This document shows positions 7,715 through 16,346 of a DNA stretch of 64,000 nucleotides, piece after piece. The position numbers were made by a program, and so were the translations under genes. Source of the stretch: Cytophagales bacterium (GTDB taxonomy: Bacteria; Bacteroidota; Bacteroidia; Cytophagales; Bernardetiaceae); assembly GCA_013299045.1 (NCBI GenBank), contig JAAFJX010000018.1, positions 1 through 64,000 on the forward strand, given 5' to 3'. Position 1 is the stretch's first letter. Each line of letters begins with the position of its first letter. Under the pieces are notes generated by a model, which saw only the letters and a list, made by a program, of their open reading frames with translations, was not told the DNA's origin and searched no databases.

Positions 7715-9181
7715 ATGATGATAACTATCTGTATGAACAAAATGTTGCAATTTTTGGCAGTGTTTTTTTGCATTTTGGGTTTATTTATTACAGAGTCTTT
7801 GGCTCAAAATGCAACCATCAATATCAAAAATAGTACTATTCCTTTAAACGATTTTTTAGAGCTTTCGGTTACACTTTCAGACGAAACGATTAAGAATATA
7901 GGGAGCTTTCCGGAGATACCAGGTTTTACTAAACGAGGCCGCACAAACTCTACAGAAACCTACTCTAACGGCACTACCTTGCAGATGAAGCACATCGTTA
8001 CGCAGAGCTACCAACCCAGTAAAGAAGGTACGTTCAGCATAAAGCCTTTTTCTGTGGCAGTCAATGGAAAAAATGTTAGCTTCAGAGGTGGTACGGTGCG
8101 GGTTGCGGGAGCGAGTCAGCGCAATGCCAGCGACCCATTTGCGGCATTTTTTGAGCTTTTTGATAACCGCCGCCTCAAAGAAATGGCCAACGTGAAGGCC
8201 GATGCTTTTTTTGCTATTACTTCCGACCGCAACGAAGTATATGTAGGTGAGGGCTTTACGCTAACAGTAGCTTTGTATGTAGCGCGAGCCAACCAAGCAG
8301 AAATGGGTTTTTATAAGGCTGGTGAGCAAATTGCAGAAATTTTGCAGGCCATACGCCCCAAAAATGTTTGGGAAGAAAATTTTGGCATCAGCGAGATTAT
8401 TCCCGAAGAAGTAACAGTAAATGGAAAACCATATAGGCAGTATAAGCTCTATCAAGGTACTTTTTTTCCTTATACCACTGAGGTCATCAAGATTCCAAGC
8501 GCTTCGCTTAAAATGATTCGTTATCAAAGCGCTTTTGGTGGAGTGGCGGGGAGCGAGACCATTATCTCTCTACCAAGCCCTGCCAAGCAAATTATTGTGA
8601 AGCCACTCCCCGCACACCCACTCCGCGACAAAGTGGCTGTTGGGATATTTCGTTTGCGCGAAAAAATCAAAAAAACGTCCTTAAAAACAGGCGAAAGCGC
8701 CCCTTATACCTTTCAAATTGAAGGACAAGGCAATATTTCGGCCATCAATGCCCCTGAACTCCACACCAACCCAAAATTGGAGGTTTTTCCACCCAGTACA
8801 CGCCAGCAGATTAACCGAAATAGCAATACAGTGTATGGAATGAAAGCCTTTACTTATCAGATTATTCCATCAGAAGCTGGCCAATACCCGCTCAACGAGC
8901 AGTTAGAATGGGTGTTTTTCAATACACTTACAGCGCGCTACGATACCTTACGCCCTGAAATTCGGCTTAGCGTGAGTGGTGAAAGTACAAGAAATAAATT
9001 AGTTAATTCTAACGATTTTGGCGAACTCAATGACCTTATCAGTCATGAGAGCAATCGTTTGCGCGGTGCTTCGCTAGATTTTATAGGCCGATTGGCTGTT
9101 AATTTGCTTATTGTTTGTTTGTTAGGTGTAGGTTTTTGGGTATATATGCGCCGCAGCAAGCAAGATGATAAAACAACCTAG
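7715..9181 (+). CDS. batD: BatD family protein (aerotolerance protein)
   Basis: Signal-peptide protein of 488 residues with one C-terminal membrane helix (LIVCLLGVGFWVYMRR). The body matches the BatD family: tandem Ig-like beta domains with VTLSDETIKNIGSFPEIPGF near the start and the recurring P-F-x-I-K-P type motif (GTFSIKPFSVAVNGK). BatD works at the inner membrane and periplasm with the von Willebrand-domain proteins BatA and BatB and the MoxR ATPase in Bacteroidota; the exact biochemical role is not settled. None of these partners is next to it here, which is unusual. The start may also be the in-frame ATG at 7733, which gives a tighter signal peptide. Confidence 0.88.
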   Translation: MMITICMNKMLQFLAVFFCILGLFITESLAQNATINIKNSTIPLNDFLELSVTLSDETIKNIGSFPEIPGFTKRGRTNSTETYSNGTTLQMKHIVTQSYQPSKEGTFSIKPFSVAVNGKNVSFRGGTVRVAGASQRNASDPFAAFFELFDNRRLKEMANVKADAFFAITSDRNEVYVGEGFTLTVALYVARANQAEMGFYKAGEQIAEILQAIRPKNVWEENFGISEIIPEEVTVNGKPYRQYKLYQGTFFPYTTEVIKIPSASLKMIRYQSAFGGVAGSETIISLPSPAKQIIVKPLPAHPLRDKVAVGIFRLREKIKKTSLKTGESAPYTFQIEGQGNISAINAPELHTNPKLEVFPPSTRQQINRNSNTVYGMKAFTYQIIPSEAGQYPLNEQLEWVFFNTLTARYDTLRPEIRLSVSGESTRNKLVNSNDFGELNDLISHESNRLRGASLDFIGRLAVNLLIVCLLGVGFWVYMRRSKQDDKTT

Positions 9182-9323
9182 CTGCTCCTCGCTAAGCTAA
9201 TGCACCAAAATAAGACGCTAAAACTTACTTTTAATGAATCAAGATGGCTTATATTTTTCTTGTAGTCATCTTGCTTTTATGTTTTTTTAACGCTTATTGT
9301 TTGGAAAAAGCCCATCAGTTTTT

Positions 9324-9331
9324 TAACTTTG
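9324..9331 (+). promoter_or_regulatory. Promoter -7 box for the LRR gene
   Basis: TAACTTTG fits TAnnTTTG, 79 bases before the ATG at 9410. Confidence 0.5.
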
Positions 9332-9409
9332 ACGCTTAGCAAGTAGCCTAACGGTCGCGTGCTTTTTGCTATACAGCCCATATTCTAATCCTATTTAATA
9401 GCAAATCAA

Positions 9410-10213
9410 ATGTATAAAACCTTTGTTTACATCGTTTTACTGTCTTTATTGACGCATAGCGCCCACGCACAGGCCACAAGCGATTGGTGGAAGACTAAGC
9501 TAGATGACTCCTGGCGTAATTATTTTGTTAAGAAGCATGGAATTAGCTCAAACCCAACAGTAGCAGAACTCGCCAAAATATCTGCTCTTACTAAAATAGA
9601 TTGCAACGCCTCCCAAATAAAGACGCTTGAGCCGCTTACTGTCCTTCGCAACTTGAAAGTTTTGCGCTGCGACCAGAACGCAAACATCAAGAGCCTTACC
9701 CCATTGGCTAAAATCCCAACACTTACCGAGCTAGACTGCTCAGAAACAGGCGTTGCGACTCTTACTGGTATTGAGGGGCTTACAAGTTTAACTATACTCT
9801 ATTGCCATCAGACACCTATCAATAATCTTTCGCCAGTAAGCAATCTCAAAAAATTAAAGATATTGGATTTTTCGGACACTAAAGTAGCAAGTCTTTTTCC
9901 TGTAAAATATCTAACTTCCTTAGAGTCTATGTTTTTTTCGCGCACCCCCATCACGAGCTTAGAGCCTATGAAAGGCTTAACGGCTTTACGCGAATTGGCA
10001 TTTTCGGAAACAAAAATTTCAAACATATTGGCTTTGAGTAATTTGCCTAATTTAACAGAGGTGGTGTTTACAAAAACTTTGGTGAGTCAGATATCGCCAC
10101 TTAAAGCCAATAAAAAACTGGCCATTGTTTTCTGCACGGAGTCAAAGGTAAGCGCGACGGAAGCCAGTGCGCTTAAAAAGAGCCTTCCTGTTTGCGAAGT
10201 TTTTTACGAATAG
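9410..10213 (+). CDS. Exported leucine-rich-repeat protein
   Basis: 267 residues with a signal peptide ending in SAHAQ and then a short helical cap (DWWKTKLDDSWRNYF). From about residue 60 there are roughly eight repeats of about 22 residues of the internalin-like type, for example LTELDCSETGVATLTGIEGL and LKILDFSDTKVASLFPVKYL. Such solenoids bind proteins, so a periplasmic or surface interaction role is plausible; no enzyme domain is visible. It is followed 23 bases later by prmC on the same strand, so the two may share a transcript, although a functional link is not evident. Confidence 0.85.
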   Translation: MYKTFVYIVLLSLLTHSAHAQATSDWWKTKLDDSWRNYFVKKHGISSNPTVAELAKISALTKIDCNASQIKTLEPLTVLRNLKVLRCDQNANIKSLTPLAKIPTLTELDCSETGVATLTGIEGLTSLTILYCHQTPINNLSPVSNLKKLKILDFSDTKVASLFPVKYLTSLESMFFSRTPITSLEPMKGLTALRELAFSETKISNILALSNLPNLTEVVFTKTLVSQISPLKANKKLAIVFCTESKVSATEASALKKSLPVCEVFYE

Positions 10214-10236
10214 ACAGAATCATTAACGCCATTATC

Positions 10237-11097
10237 ATGCTTCAGACACACATTGCTCTCAAAATCTTTTTAGAGGACATAAAGCAAACTCTTTTGCCGC
10301 GATATGCCGCTCGTGAAGCAGAGAATGTTGCTTTTGAACTTTTGAGGCATTTTTGGGGTATTACAAGAACCGATGTTTTGCTCAACAAAGCGCTGGAAAA
10401 TCCTGTAGAAAATGAGCTTTTGGTGGCGCTGGCAGCCATACAACAAGGTGTTCCACTTCAGTATGCTCTTAGTACAGCTTATTTTTCTGATTTAGAGCTA
10501 TTTGTCAATCATTCAGTATTGATTCCACGCCCCGAAACCGAAGAGTTAGTTTGCTGGATACACGAAACTCTTGCTGGCCTGCCACAACCAACTGTTATGG
10601 ATATTGGCACAGGAAGTGGCTGCATTGCCTTAGCTATTAAAAAGTTGATTCCTTCGGCCAATGTCTATGGTATGGACGTATCTGTTACTGCTATTGCAGT
10701 AGCTAAAAGGAATGCGCAGCAAAACAATTTGGCGGTTAATTTTTTGCAAGGCGATTTTCTTTATGATGATACTTTTGAGTACCCCAAAGCAGATGCGCTT
10801 ATTTCTAATCCACCCTATATTCCTTTGACAGAAAAAAACTTGGTTTCAGAGAGTGTTTGGCGTTATGAACCCCATTTGGCGCTCTTTACTACGAGCCAAG
10901 ACCCGCTCATTTTTTATAGAAAAATAGCCGAAAAAGCAACTGAGCTTTTAAAGCCCGGTGGTTGGATTCTGGTAGAAACCAATGAGAATAACAACGAGGA
11001 GGTAGTTAAACTATTCTTGGAAGCTCACTTAAAAAATGTAGAGTATAAGAAGGATATGCAGGACAAGAAAAGAATGGTGCGGGCTCAGTATGTGTAG
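10237..11097 (+). CDS. prmC: Release factor glutamine N5-methyltransferase
   Basis: SAM-dependent enzyme that methylates the glutamine of the GGQ motif in peptide-chain release factors. It has the helical N-terminal domain, the PrmC signature RPETEELV, the SAM-binding motif MDIGTGSGCIALAIKK and the diagnostic catalytic NPPY (SNPPYIPL). The start at 10237 (MLQTHIALKIF) is chosen over an in-frame codon at 10192 that would lie inside the preceding LRR gene; it gives 286 residues, normal for the family. It follows the LRR gene by 23 bases. Confidence 0.95.
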   Translation: MLQTHIALKIFLEDIKQTLLPRYAAREAENVAFELLRHFWGITRTDVLLNKALENPVENELLVALAAIQQGVPLQYALSTAYFSDLELFVNHSVLIPRPETEELVCWIHETLAGLPQPTVMDIGTGSGCIALAIKKLIPSANVYGMDVSVTAIAVAKRNAQQNNLAVNFLQGDFLYDDTFEYPKADALISNPPYIPLTEKNLVSESVWRYEPHLALFTTSQDPLIFYRKIAEKATELLKPGGWILVETNENNNEEVVKLFLEAHLKNVEYKKDMQDKKRMVRAQYV

Positions 11098-11149
11098 TAT
11101 AGTATGCTGCAAGATTTATCTCTGTGTTGTTATTCTTAGTCTCTTATAA

Positions 11150-11578
11150 CTACTTTGTTTTTGCTTCTTTCATTTCCAGAACAATTCGCGGATTAATGGC
11201 TTTCAGCGCATTGATAAAAGCTTTTTTTTCCTTTGGCGAAACTACGATGAGACTGCCCTCGTCATAATGAATTTCTAGTCTGTCTAGAGAGGCGGCAGGC
11301 GAACTCAACAAATTGCGGCTTTCACGAATGAGGGTTATAGAACTAATATCCAACGTTTTTTTGAACACAAAGCCTGCTTTTATTAATAGTCTTTGGTCGT
11401 GTATGCTGTAAGCGGTCATCATAAACAGATGAGTAATGAACGCACTAAGTATGCCTATTATGGCAAAGATAATCCAATTTTTTCCGTCTAATAAATTGAT
11501 TATCAGCACACCTATAAAAACAAGTGAAAGAGGGATAGCTAGTTCTAAGCCAATCTTTGAACGATAAGTAACAGACAT
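11150..11578 (-). CDS. Membrane protein with a bacterial PH-like domain
   Basis: 142 residues. Two hydrophobic helices near the N-terminus (about residues 13-30 and 35-55: IPLSLVFIGVLIINLL, IIFAIIGILSAFITHLFM) are followed by a soluble beta-rich half with YSIHDQRLLIKAGFVFKKT-type sequence. This layout fits the YyaB/bPH-type domain family of inner-membrane proteins with unknown function. It lies between prmC and gapA with gaps on both sides, so it is probably transcribed alone. Confidence 0.7.
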   Translation of the reverse strand: MSVTYRSKIGLELAIPLSLVFIGVLIINLLDGKNWIIFAIIGILSAFITHLFMMTAYSIHDQRLLIKAGFVFKKTLDISSITLIRESRNLLSSPAASLDRLEIHYDEGSLIVVSPKEKKAFINALKAINPRIVLEMKEAKTK

Positions 11579-11651
11579 GGCTGATTTTTTTTAGGAATTG
11601 AGAGTTTCTTTAGATTCAACTAGTCAATGTAATATTTGAAGTAAGGGGAAA

Positions 11652-11701
11652 AATAGGCAAATGCTTCCGTCTGCAAGAGCCAAAGAAGTAACTTGCCTAT
11701 T
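11652..11701 (-). terminator. Possible gapA terminator
   Basis: AATAGGCAA at 11652-11660 pairs with TTGCCTATT at 11693-11701 across a 32-base loop. On the minus strand the stem is followed by a T-rich run (TTTTCCCC). The long loop makes it a weak candidate. Confidence 0.4.
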
Positions 11702-11777
11702 CCTTTTAAATCTATCCACTGAACTTTTAGAGCTTCTCACTCAACAAGACAAATGGCTTCTGCAAAAGATTTGGCAA

Positions 11778-12785
11778 TTACATTTTTCCAATTTTAAGCA
11801 TTAAATCCAAAGTACGGTAAGCATAACCCATTTCGTTGTCATACCAGCCCACAACTTTGATGAGATTTCCATTGGCAAAAGTAAATTCTGAGTCAAAGAC
11901 ACATGATGCAGAATGGCCTATGATGTCTATTGAAACGATAGGTTCATCAGAATAAGCGAGTATGCCTTTAAGAGAGCCTTCCGAGGCCGCTTTCATAACC
12001 TTATTAACTTCATCTTTCGTTGTTTCCTTCTTCAAAAGAACCGTAAGGTCAGTCAGTGAGCCGTCTGGTACAGGTACACGCATAGCGCAACCATCTAGTT
12101 TTCCTTTAAGATGCGGCATAACCAAGCCAAGCGCCTTGGCTGCTCCGGTTGTTGTAGGTATGATAGAAAGCGCAGCAGCTCGCGCACGGCGAAGGTCGCG
12201 ATGTGAGCCGTCCAGTAGGTTCTGGTCAGAGGTATAGGCGTGTACGGTTGAAATGAAGCCTTTTTCTATGCCAAATGCGTCATCTAAGGCTTTTGCCATA
12301 GGTGCAAGGCAGTTAGTTGTGCAAGAAGCATTTGAGATAATTGCTTCTGTACCGTTCAGAATATGGTCATTGACTCCTAACACAACAGTAGGAATATCTT
12401 TGTCTTTGGCAGGAGCCGAAAGCACAACACGCTTAGCACCAGCCTGTAGATGTAGGCCGGCTGTGGCTTTATCCAAGAATTTGCCTGTTGATTCTAGCAC
12501 AACGTCAATGTTCATCTCGCGCCATGGTAGTTCTTCGGGTTTGCGGGTACTCAAAACTGGTATGCGGTGTCCATTAACAGTTATGGCGTTATCATCGGCT
12601 GTTATAGTGCCCTTAAAAACGCCAAAAACAGAGTCGTACTTAAACAAATGCGCACAAGCCTTTGCGCCAGAAGGCGCATTGATGGCTACTACCTCAGCGC
12701 CACCTTGCGCCAAAACAGCGTGCAAAACACAACGGCCAATACGACCAAAGCCATTAATGGCTATACGAACTGGTTTTCCAGACAT
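11778..12785 (-). CDS. gap: Glyceraldehyde-3-phosphate dehydrogenase, phosphorylating
   Basis: 335-residue glycolytic/gluconeogenic GAPDH. NAD(P)-binding INGFGRIGR sits at residues 9-17 and the catalytic Cys155 in SNASCTTNC. The position that holds the NAD-selecting Asp in classical GapA (AIND) is alanine here: residues 34-40 read AINAPSG. In the family, loss of that Asp goes with acceptance of NADP, so this may be a dual or NADP-preferring, biosynthetic-type enzyme; that is inference. It is monocistronic, with a weak terminator and a 305-base divergent region upstream. Confidence 0.95.
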   Translation of the reverse strand: MSGKPVRIAINGFGRIGRCVLHAVLAQGGAEVVAINAPSGAKACAHLFKYDSVFGVFKGTITADDNAITVNGHRIPVLSTRKPEELPWREMNIDVVLESTGKFLDKATAGLHLQAGAKRVVLSAPAKDKDIPTVVLGVNDHILNGTEAIISNASCTTNCLAPMAKALDDAFGIEKGFISTVHAYTSDQNLLDGSHRDLRRARAAALSIIPTTTGAAKALGLVMPHLKGKLDGCAMRVPVPDGSLTDLTVLLKKETTKDEVNKVMKAASEGSLKGILAYSDEPIVSIDIIGHSASCVFDSEFTFANGNLIKVVGWYDNEMGYAYRTLDLMLKIGKM

Positions 12786-13090
12786 CTTCTTCAGATATTA
12801 TTTTGTGTTGGTAAAAATATAGAAAACTCCGCAGCTCAAAGGCTACAAAGCGCTGCAAAAATAATTAAAAATGGCCATTCTTTAAATATTTGATAAAAAA
12901 ACGCACAATATTTATGGAATTCAGAAAGCATGGCAAAATTTGTGCTAAACAAATGAGGTGCATATTCAAAAAAATATTAGCTTTGTGCAATATGCCCAGT
13001 CCATTCAAAACCGACGACACCAAACATTAGTATTTATCAGCCTGTCTAGTAGATTTTATCTCTGCTAGCGCGTATTTATTACAGCTTGTT
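12786..13090. other. Divergent intergenic region gap / SpoIIE-type phosphatase
   Basis: 305 bases of AT-rich DNA between two divergent starts. It contains the promoter box for the phosphatase gene at 12978. I could not place a convincing -7 box for gap and see no repeats or RNA structure. Confidence 0.5.
12978..12985 (+). promoter_or_regulatory. Promoter -7 box for the phosphatase gene
   Basis: TAGCTTTG fits TAnnTTTG, 106 bases before the ATG at 13091. Confidence 0.5.
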
Positions 13091-15157
13091 ATGAGCATTA
13101 GAAAGTTACTATTCCTCGCTTCCTTTTCACTTGCCTTACTGCTAGGCCCAGACGTATCCGCACAGCCACAACAAGTTATAGATAGCCTCCGCAAAGTACT
13201 CCGCGGTATGCCAGATGATACCACCAAGGTCATGACTTTGGTCAAGCTCTCTGGCGCTTTACTGGCCGTGGATAGCAAGGAAGCCATCAATACAGCTAAC
13301 CGTGTTTTTGCACTTTCGCGCAAGCTAGGTTTTCCTAAAGGCGAACTCAATGCCTTTATGCACAAGGGTATGGCTTACTATGGTCTTGAAGATGACGGCC
13401 AGGCTCTCAAGTACCTTTCTGATGCAGTCATTTTAGCTCAAAAGTTGAATATTAAAAAGCCACAGGCTATGCTCTATGAATATTTAGGGCATATTTATAA
13501 ACGTCAAAGTGAGTTCAAAAAAGCAGAAAAAGCGAGTTGGCAGAGCCACCAGATTGGGATAGAACTCAAGGATAGTTTTATGATAATAAAGGCTTATTTT
13601 CTTTTGGGCAATGCGAAGTACGTCGCGCAGGAGTATGATTCTGCTCTGTATTATTTGAATTTATGCGAAAAGTTTTACGCAAAAAAAGATGCTCCTCAGA
13701 TGCGTCGTTTTGTATACAACGATATAGCTGCTACGCACGAAAAACTTGGTAACATTAAAGAAATGTTAGCCAATTTTGAAAAAGCACTGACCTTTATCGA
13801 TGATAGAAAATCGTATGATGCCTCTTTTATCATTTGTAATATTATAGGAGCAAATTTGGCAAATGGTAATCTGGCAGCAGCTGAAAAATACATGGCAGAA
13901 ATTGATACGGTGGCGCTTGGTTACAAATCTTATACCCTGAACGCCATGGTTTATGGATTAAAATCTGGTATAGCAGAAACAAAAGGCGATTTTAAAACAG
14001 CGCTTGAATATTCTAAACTCGCTCGTATCCAAAGCGATAGCTCCTTTACAGAGGCCAGAAAAACAGATATTGCGCGTGTGCAAGAAAGTTATGAAATTAA
14101 GCAGGCCGAAGAAAACAACCGACAACTAAAATTAAAACAAGAGGAAGAACTTGCTGACAAGAATAAAGTCATTTTTATTGTGGCGGCTATATTAGTTTTG
14201 GTCTTTTTGAGCGGCTTATGGCTCTTCAGAACCTACAAGATGCTTGGCAAAGCGCATGAGATTCTGACTGTTAAAAATACCGAAATTAACCAACAAAAAG
14301 AAGAGATTATCATGATTGCCGATAACCTCAAAGAGGCTAACCTTTCGGTAGAAACACAAAAAAATATCATCGAGCGCAAGAATAAAGACATTTTGAGCAG
14401 CATCAATTATGCAAGCCGCATACAAAACGCCTTGTTGCCGCCCAATAGGCTTTTTAAAGATACTTTTACCGATTTTGTGCTTTACTATAAACCGCGCGAC
14501 ATCGTTTCGGGCGACTTCTATTGGCTCAAAACCACCACCCACCCCGAAACCAACGAACCCGTTATCTATGTGGGCGTAGCGGACTGCACAGGGCACGGTG
14601 TTCCTGGAGCATTTATGACCGTCATTGGCCACGAACTGATAGAGCAGGTATTTACGAATATAACCTGGATTGAACCCTTGGCTGTTTTGGAACAACTGAA
14701 CGAAAAAATGGGAAAAACCCTAGACGCAGATTCCAACATGAAAGATGGTATGGACATTGCTTTCTGTCGCATATTGCCTCAAAGAAAGCGTTTGGACTTT
14801 GCAGGCGCACATCGCCCGCTTTTGTATGTGCGTCATGGAGAGCTAAATATTGTCAGAGGTGCAAAAGCCTCTATTGGTGGCCATGCGCATATTAAACTGT
14901 CTGACTTTGAACAGCATACCTTACAGATGCAGGAAAATGACATTTTTTATATGTATTCTGATGGCATCACAGACCAGTTTGGCGGCCCTCGCAATCGTAA
15001 ATTTGGTTCTCGTAGGCTCTATGAACTTATCCTCAAGCACCATGCGGGTAGCCTGAAAGAGGCCAAAGCTGAACTAGAGGAGAATCTTGAGAGATGGATG
15101 AAAGAGGGTAGAGAAAACCAAATTGACGATATGCTCTTCTTTGGCTTCAGATTCTAA
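13091..15157 (+). CDS. TPR sensor with C-terminal SpoIIE/PP2C-type serine phosphatase
   Basis: 688 residues with a clear order of parts: signal peptide ending in DVSAQ; a periplasmic region of about 300 residues built of TPR-type helical repeats (for example MAYYGLEDDGQALKYLSDAV); one membrane helix at about 357-376 (VIFIVAAILVLVFLSGLWLF); a coiled coil (about 385-440, ending NIIERKNKDILSSINYASRIQ); and a SpoIIE phosphatase domain with GDFYW near 475 and ADCTGHGVPGAFM near 497. Proteins of this design, common in Bacteroidota, resemble RsbU: an outside signal would be sensed by the TPR part and passed to a cytoplasmic phosphatase acting on a phosphorylated regulator. No partner anti-sigma or STAS gene lies nearby. 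Metal-binding Asp residues look intact. Confidence 0.9.
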   Translation: MSIRKLLFLASFSLALLLGPDVSAQPQQVIDSLRKVLRGMPDDTTKVMTLVKLSGALLAVDSKEAINTANRVFALSRKLGFPKGELNAFMHKGMAYYGLEDDGQALKYLSDAVILAQKLNIKKPQAMLYEYLGHIYKRQSEFKKAEKASWQSHQIGIELKDSFMIIKAYFLLGNAKYVAQEYDSALYYLNLCEKFYAKKDAPQMRRFVYNDIAATHEKLGNIKEMLANFEKALTFIDDRKSYDASFIICNIIGANLANGNLAAAEKYMAEIDTVALGYKSYTLNAMVYGLKSGIAETKGDFKTALEYSKLARIQSDSSFTEARKTDIARVQESYEIKQAEENNRQLKLKQEEELADKNKVIFIVAAILVLVFLSGLWLFRTYKMLGKAHEILTVKNTEINQQKEEIIMIADNLKEANLSVETQKNIIERKNKDILSSINYASRIQNALLPPNRLFKDTFTDFVLYYKPRDIVSGDFYWLKTTTHPETNEPVIYVGVADCTGHGVPGAFMTVIGHELIEQVFTNITWIEPLAVLEQLNEKMGKTLDADSNMKDGMDIAFCRILPQRKRLDFAGAHRPLLYVRHGELNIVRGAKASIGGHAHIKLSDFEQHTLQMQENDIFYMYSDGITDQFGGPRNRKFGSRRLYELILKHHAGSLKEAKAELEENLERWMKEGRENQIDDMLFFGFRF

Positions 15158-15163
15158 AACTCT

Positions 15164-15184
15164 CATTACAAAGAGCTTGTAATG
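15164..15184. terminator. Hairpin between convergent genes
   Basis: Perfect 8-bp stem CATTACAA/TTGTAATG with a five-base loop, seven bases after the phosphatase stop. It could end transcripts from either side, but it has no clear T run. Confidence 0.5.
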
Positions 15185-15218
15185 CAAAAACTCATTCAAT
15201 ACGTAATAGTGCTAAGCG

Positions 15219-16016
15219 CTAAATGCAATGTTTGAGCGTATTGCGCAACACACTTTCCAATTTATCTAGCGGAATCATGTTAGGGCCGTCTGAAAGTGCT
15301 TTGCTGGGGTCGGGGTGGGTTTCAAAGAAAAAACCTCGAACGCCAACTGCCGCCGCTGCTTGCGCCAAGTAAGGCGCATAACGATTGTCGCCGCTGCTTT
15401 TGGTTCCATCTCCACCTGGCTTTTGGACAGAATGCGTAACGTCCATAACAAGTGGATAGCCAAACGCCAGCATATCTACAACATTACGGAAGTCCACTAC
15501 CAAATTGTTGTTTCCAAAAGACGTACCACGTTCTGTAAGCATAATCTGTTTGTTTTGAGTATGTTCTAGCTTACGAACAACATTTACCATATCCCGCCCC
15601 GTCAAAAACTGTGCTTTCTTGACGTTCACTATTCGCCCTGTTTCGCCCGAAGCCAGTAAGAGGTCTGTTTGCCGCGCCAAAAAGGCAGGAATTTGAATAA
15701 TATCCACCACCTCTGCTACTGCTTTGGCGTGCCAAGTTTCATGTATATCCGTCGTAACGGGTAACCCAAAACGCTGCTTCACTTTTTCAAGGATACGAAG
15801 ACCTTTTTCTATTCCTGGCCCGCGGTACGCCTCTACCGAAGTACGATTGGCCTTATCAAATGAAGCCTTAAAAACATAGGTCATGTTGAGGCGCTCTGCT
15901 ATCTTTTGAACAGCCTCAGCAATTTCAAAAACATTGTCTTCGTTTTCAATGACACAAGGGCCAGAAATTAAAAAGACCTTGCTACACAGCTTTTGGTAAA
16001 GTGTTTCGGTTTCCAT
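15219..16016 (-). CDS. kdsA: 3-deoxy-8-phosphooctulonate synthase (Kdo-8-P synthase)
   Basis: Condenses arabinose-5-phosphate with phosphoenolpyruvate to Kdo-8-phosphate, the precursor of the inner-core sugar of lipopolysaccharide. The 265 residues carry the family landmarks [10 protein letters not shown] near the N-terminus, [21 protein letters not shown] and the C-terminal [16 protein letters not shown]. Lysine and histidine residues of the active site appear intact. It is alone here; kdsB, kdsC and waaA are not in the window. Together with the LpxL-type acyltransferase at 32856 it shows that the organism makes a Kdo-lipid A envelope. Confidence 0.96.
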   Translation of the reverse strand: METETLYQKLCSKVFLISGPCVIENEDNVFEIAEAVQKIAERLNMTYVFKASFDKANRTSVEAYRGPGIEKGLRILEKVKQRFGLPVTTDIHETWHAKAVAEVVDIIQIPAFLARQTDLLLASGETGRIVNVKKAQFLTGRDMVNVVRKLEHTQNKQIMLTERGTSFGNNNLVVDFRNVVDMLAFGYPLVMDVTHSVQKPGGDGTKSSGDNRYAPYLAQAAAAVGVRGFFFETHPDPSKALSDGPNMIPLDKLESVLRNTLKHCI

Positions 16017-16045
16017 AATCTTTTTTATATAACTTGATGAAGCGC

Positions 16046-16053
16046 CAAATTTA
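16046..16053 (-). promoter_or_regulatory. Promoter -7 box for kdsA
   Basis: TAAATTTG on the minus strand (CAAATTTA on the plus strand), 30 bases before the kdsA ATG. Confidence 0.5.
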
Positions 16054-16238
16054 GGAATTTATGCGTAATAAATTATCCTGTCGGTGCTTTTAAACTTGAC
16101 AGATTTAAGATGAAAAAAAATACTGATGCCTGATAAACACAAAACCTTCTGTTTCATTCTGCACAACCATTCTTTGGCTAAAACAACAAAAAAAACGATA
16201 TTTTTGATGCAGAAGCCTGTTTTTGTTAAACAAAAGTA

Positions 16239-16246
16239 TAGATTTG
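16239..16246 (+). promoter_or_regulatory. Promoter -7 box for the atypical ABC transporter
   Basis: TAGATTTG fits TAnnTTTG, 101 bases before the ATG at 16347. Confidence 0.45.
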
Positions 16247-16346
16247 TATGTTTTCTTGTGGGTTTTTATAGAAAGACACACCCCAAATTGCTATTTATTA
16301 TTTAGACAGTACTAACAAGACACTCTGCTTTGCTCAGTTTCTAATT

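Larger units (their letters stand above)
16017..16346. other. Divergent intergenic region kdsA / ABC transporter
   Basis: 330 AT-rich bases with promoter boxes for both flanking genes (16046-16053 minus, 16239-16246 plus). Nothing else stands out. Confidence 0.5.

Noticed and set aside
12253-12822. A 189-residue open frame antisense to gap
   Set aside because: It mirrors the conserved GAPDH frame and has no family likeness; it is a shadow of the real gene.
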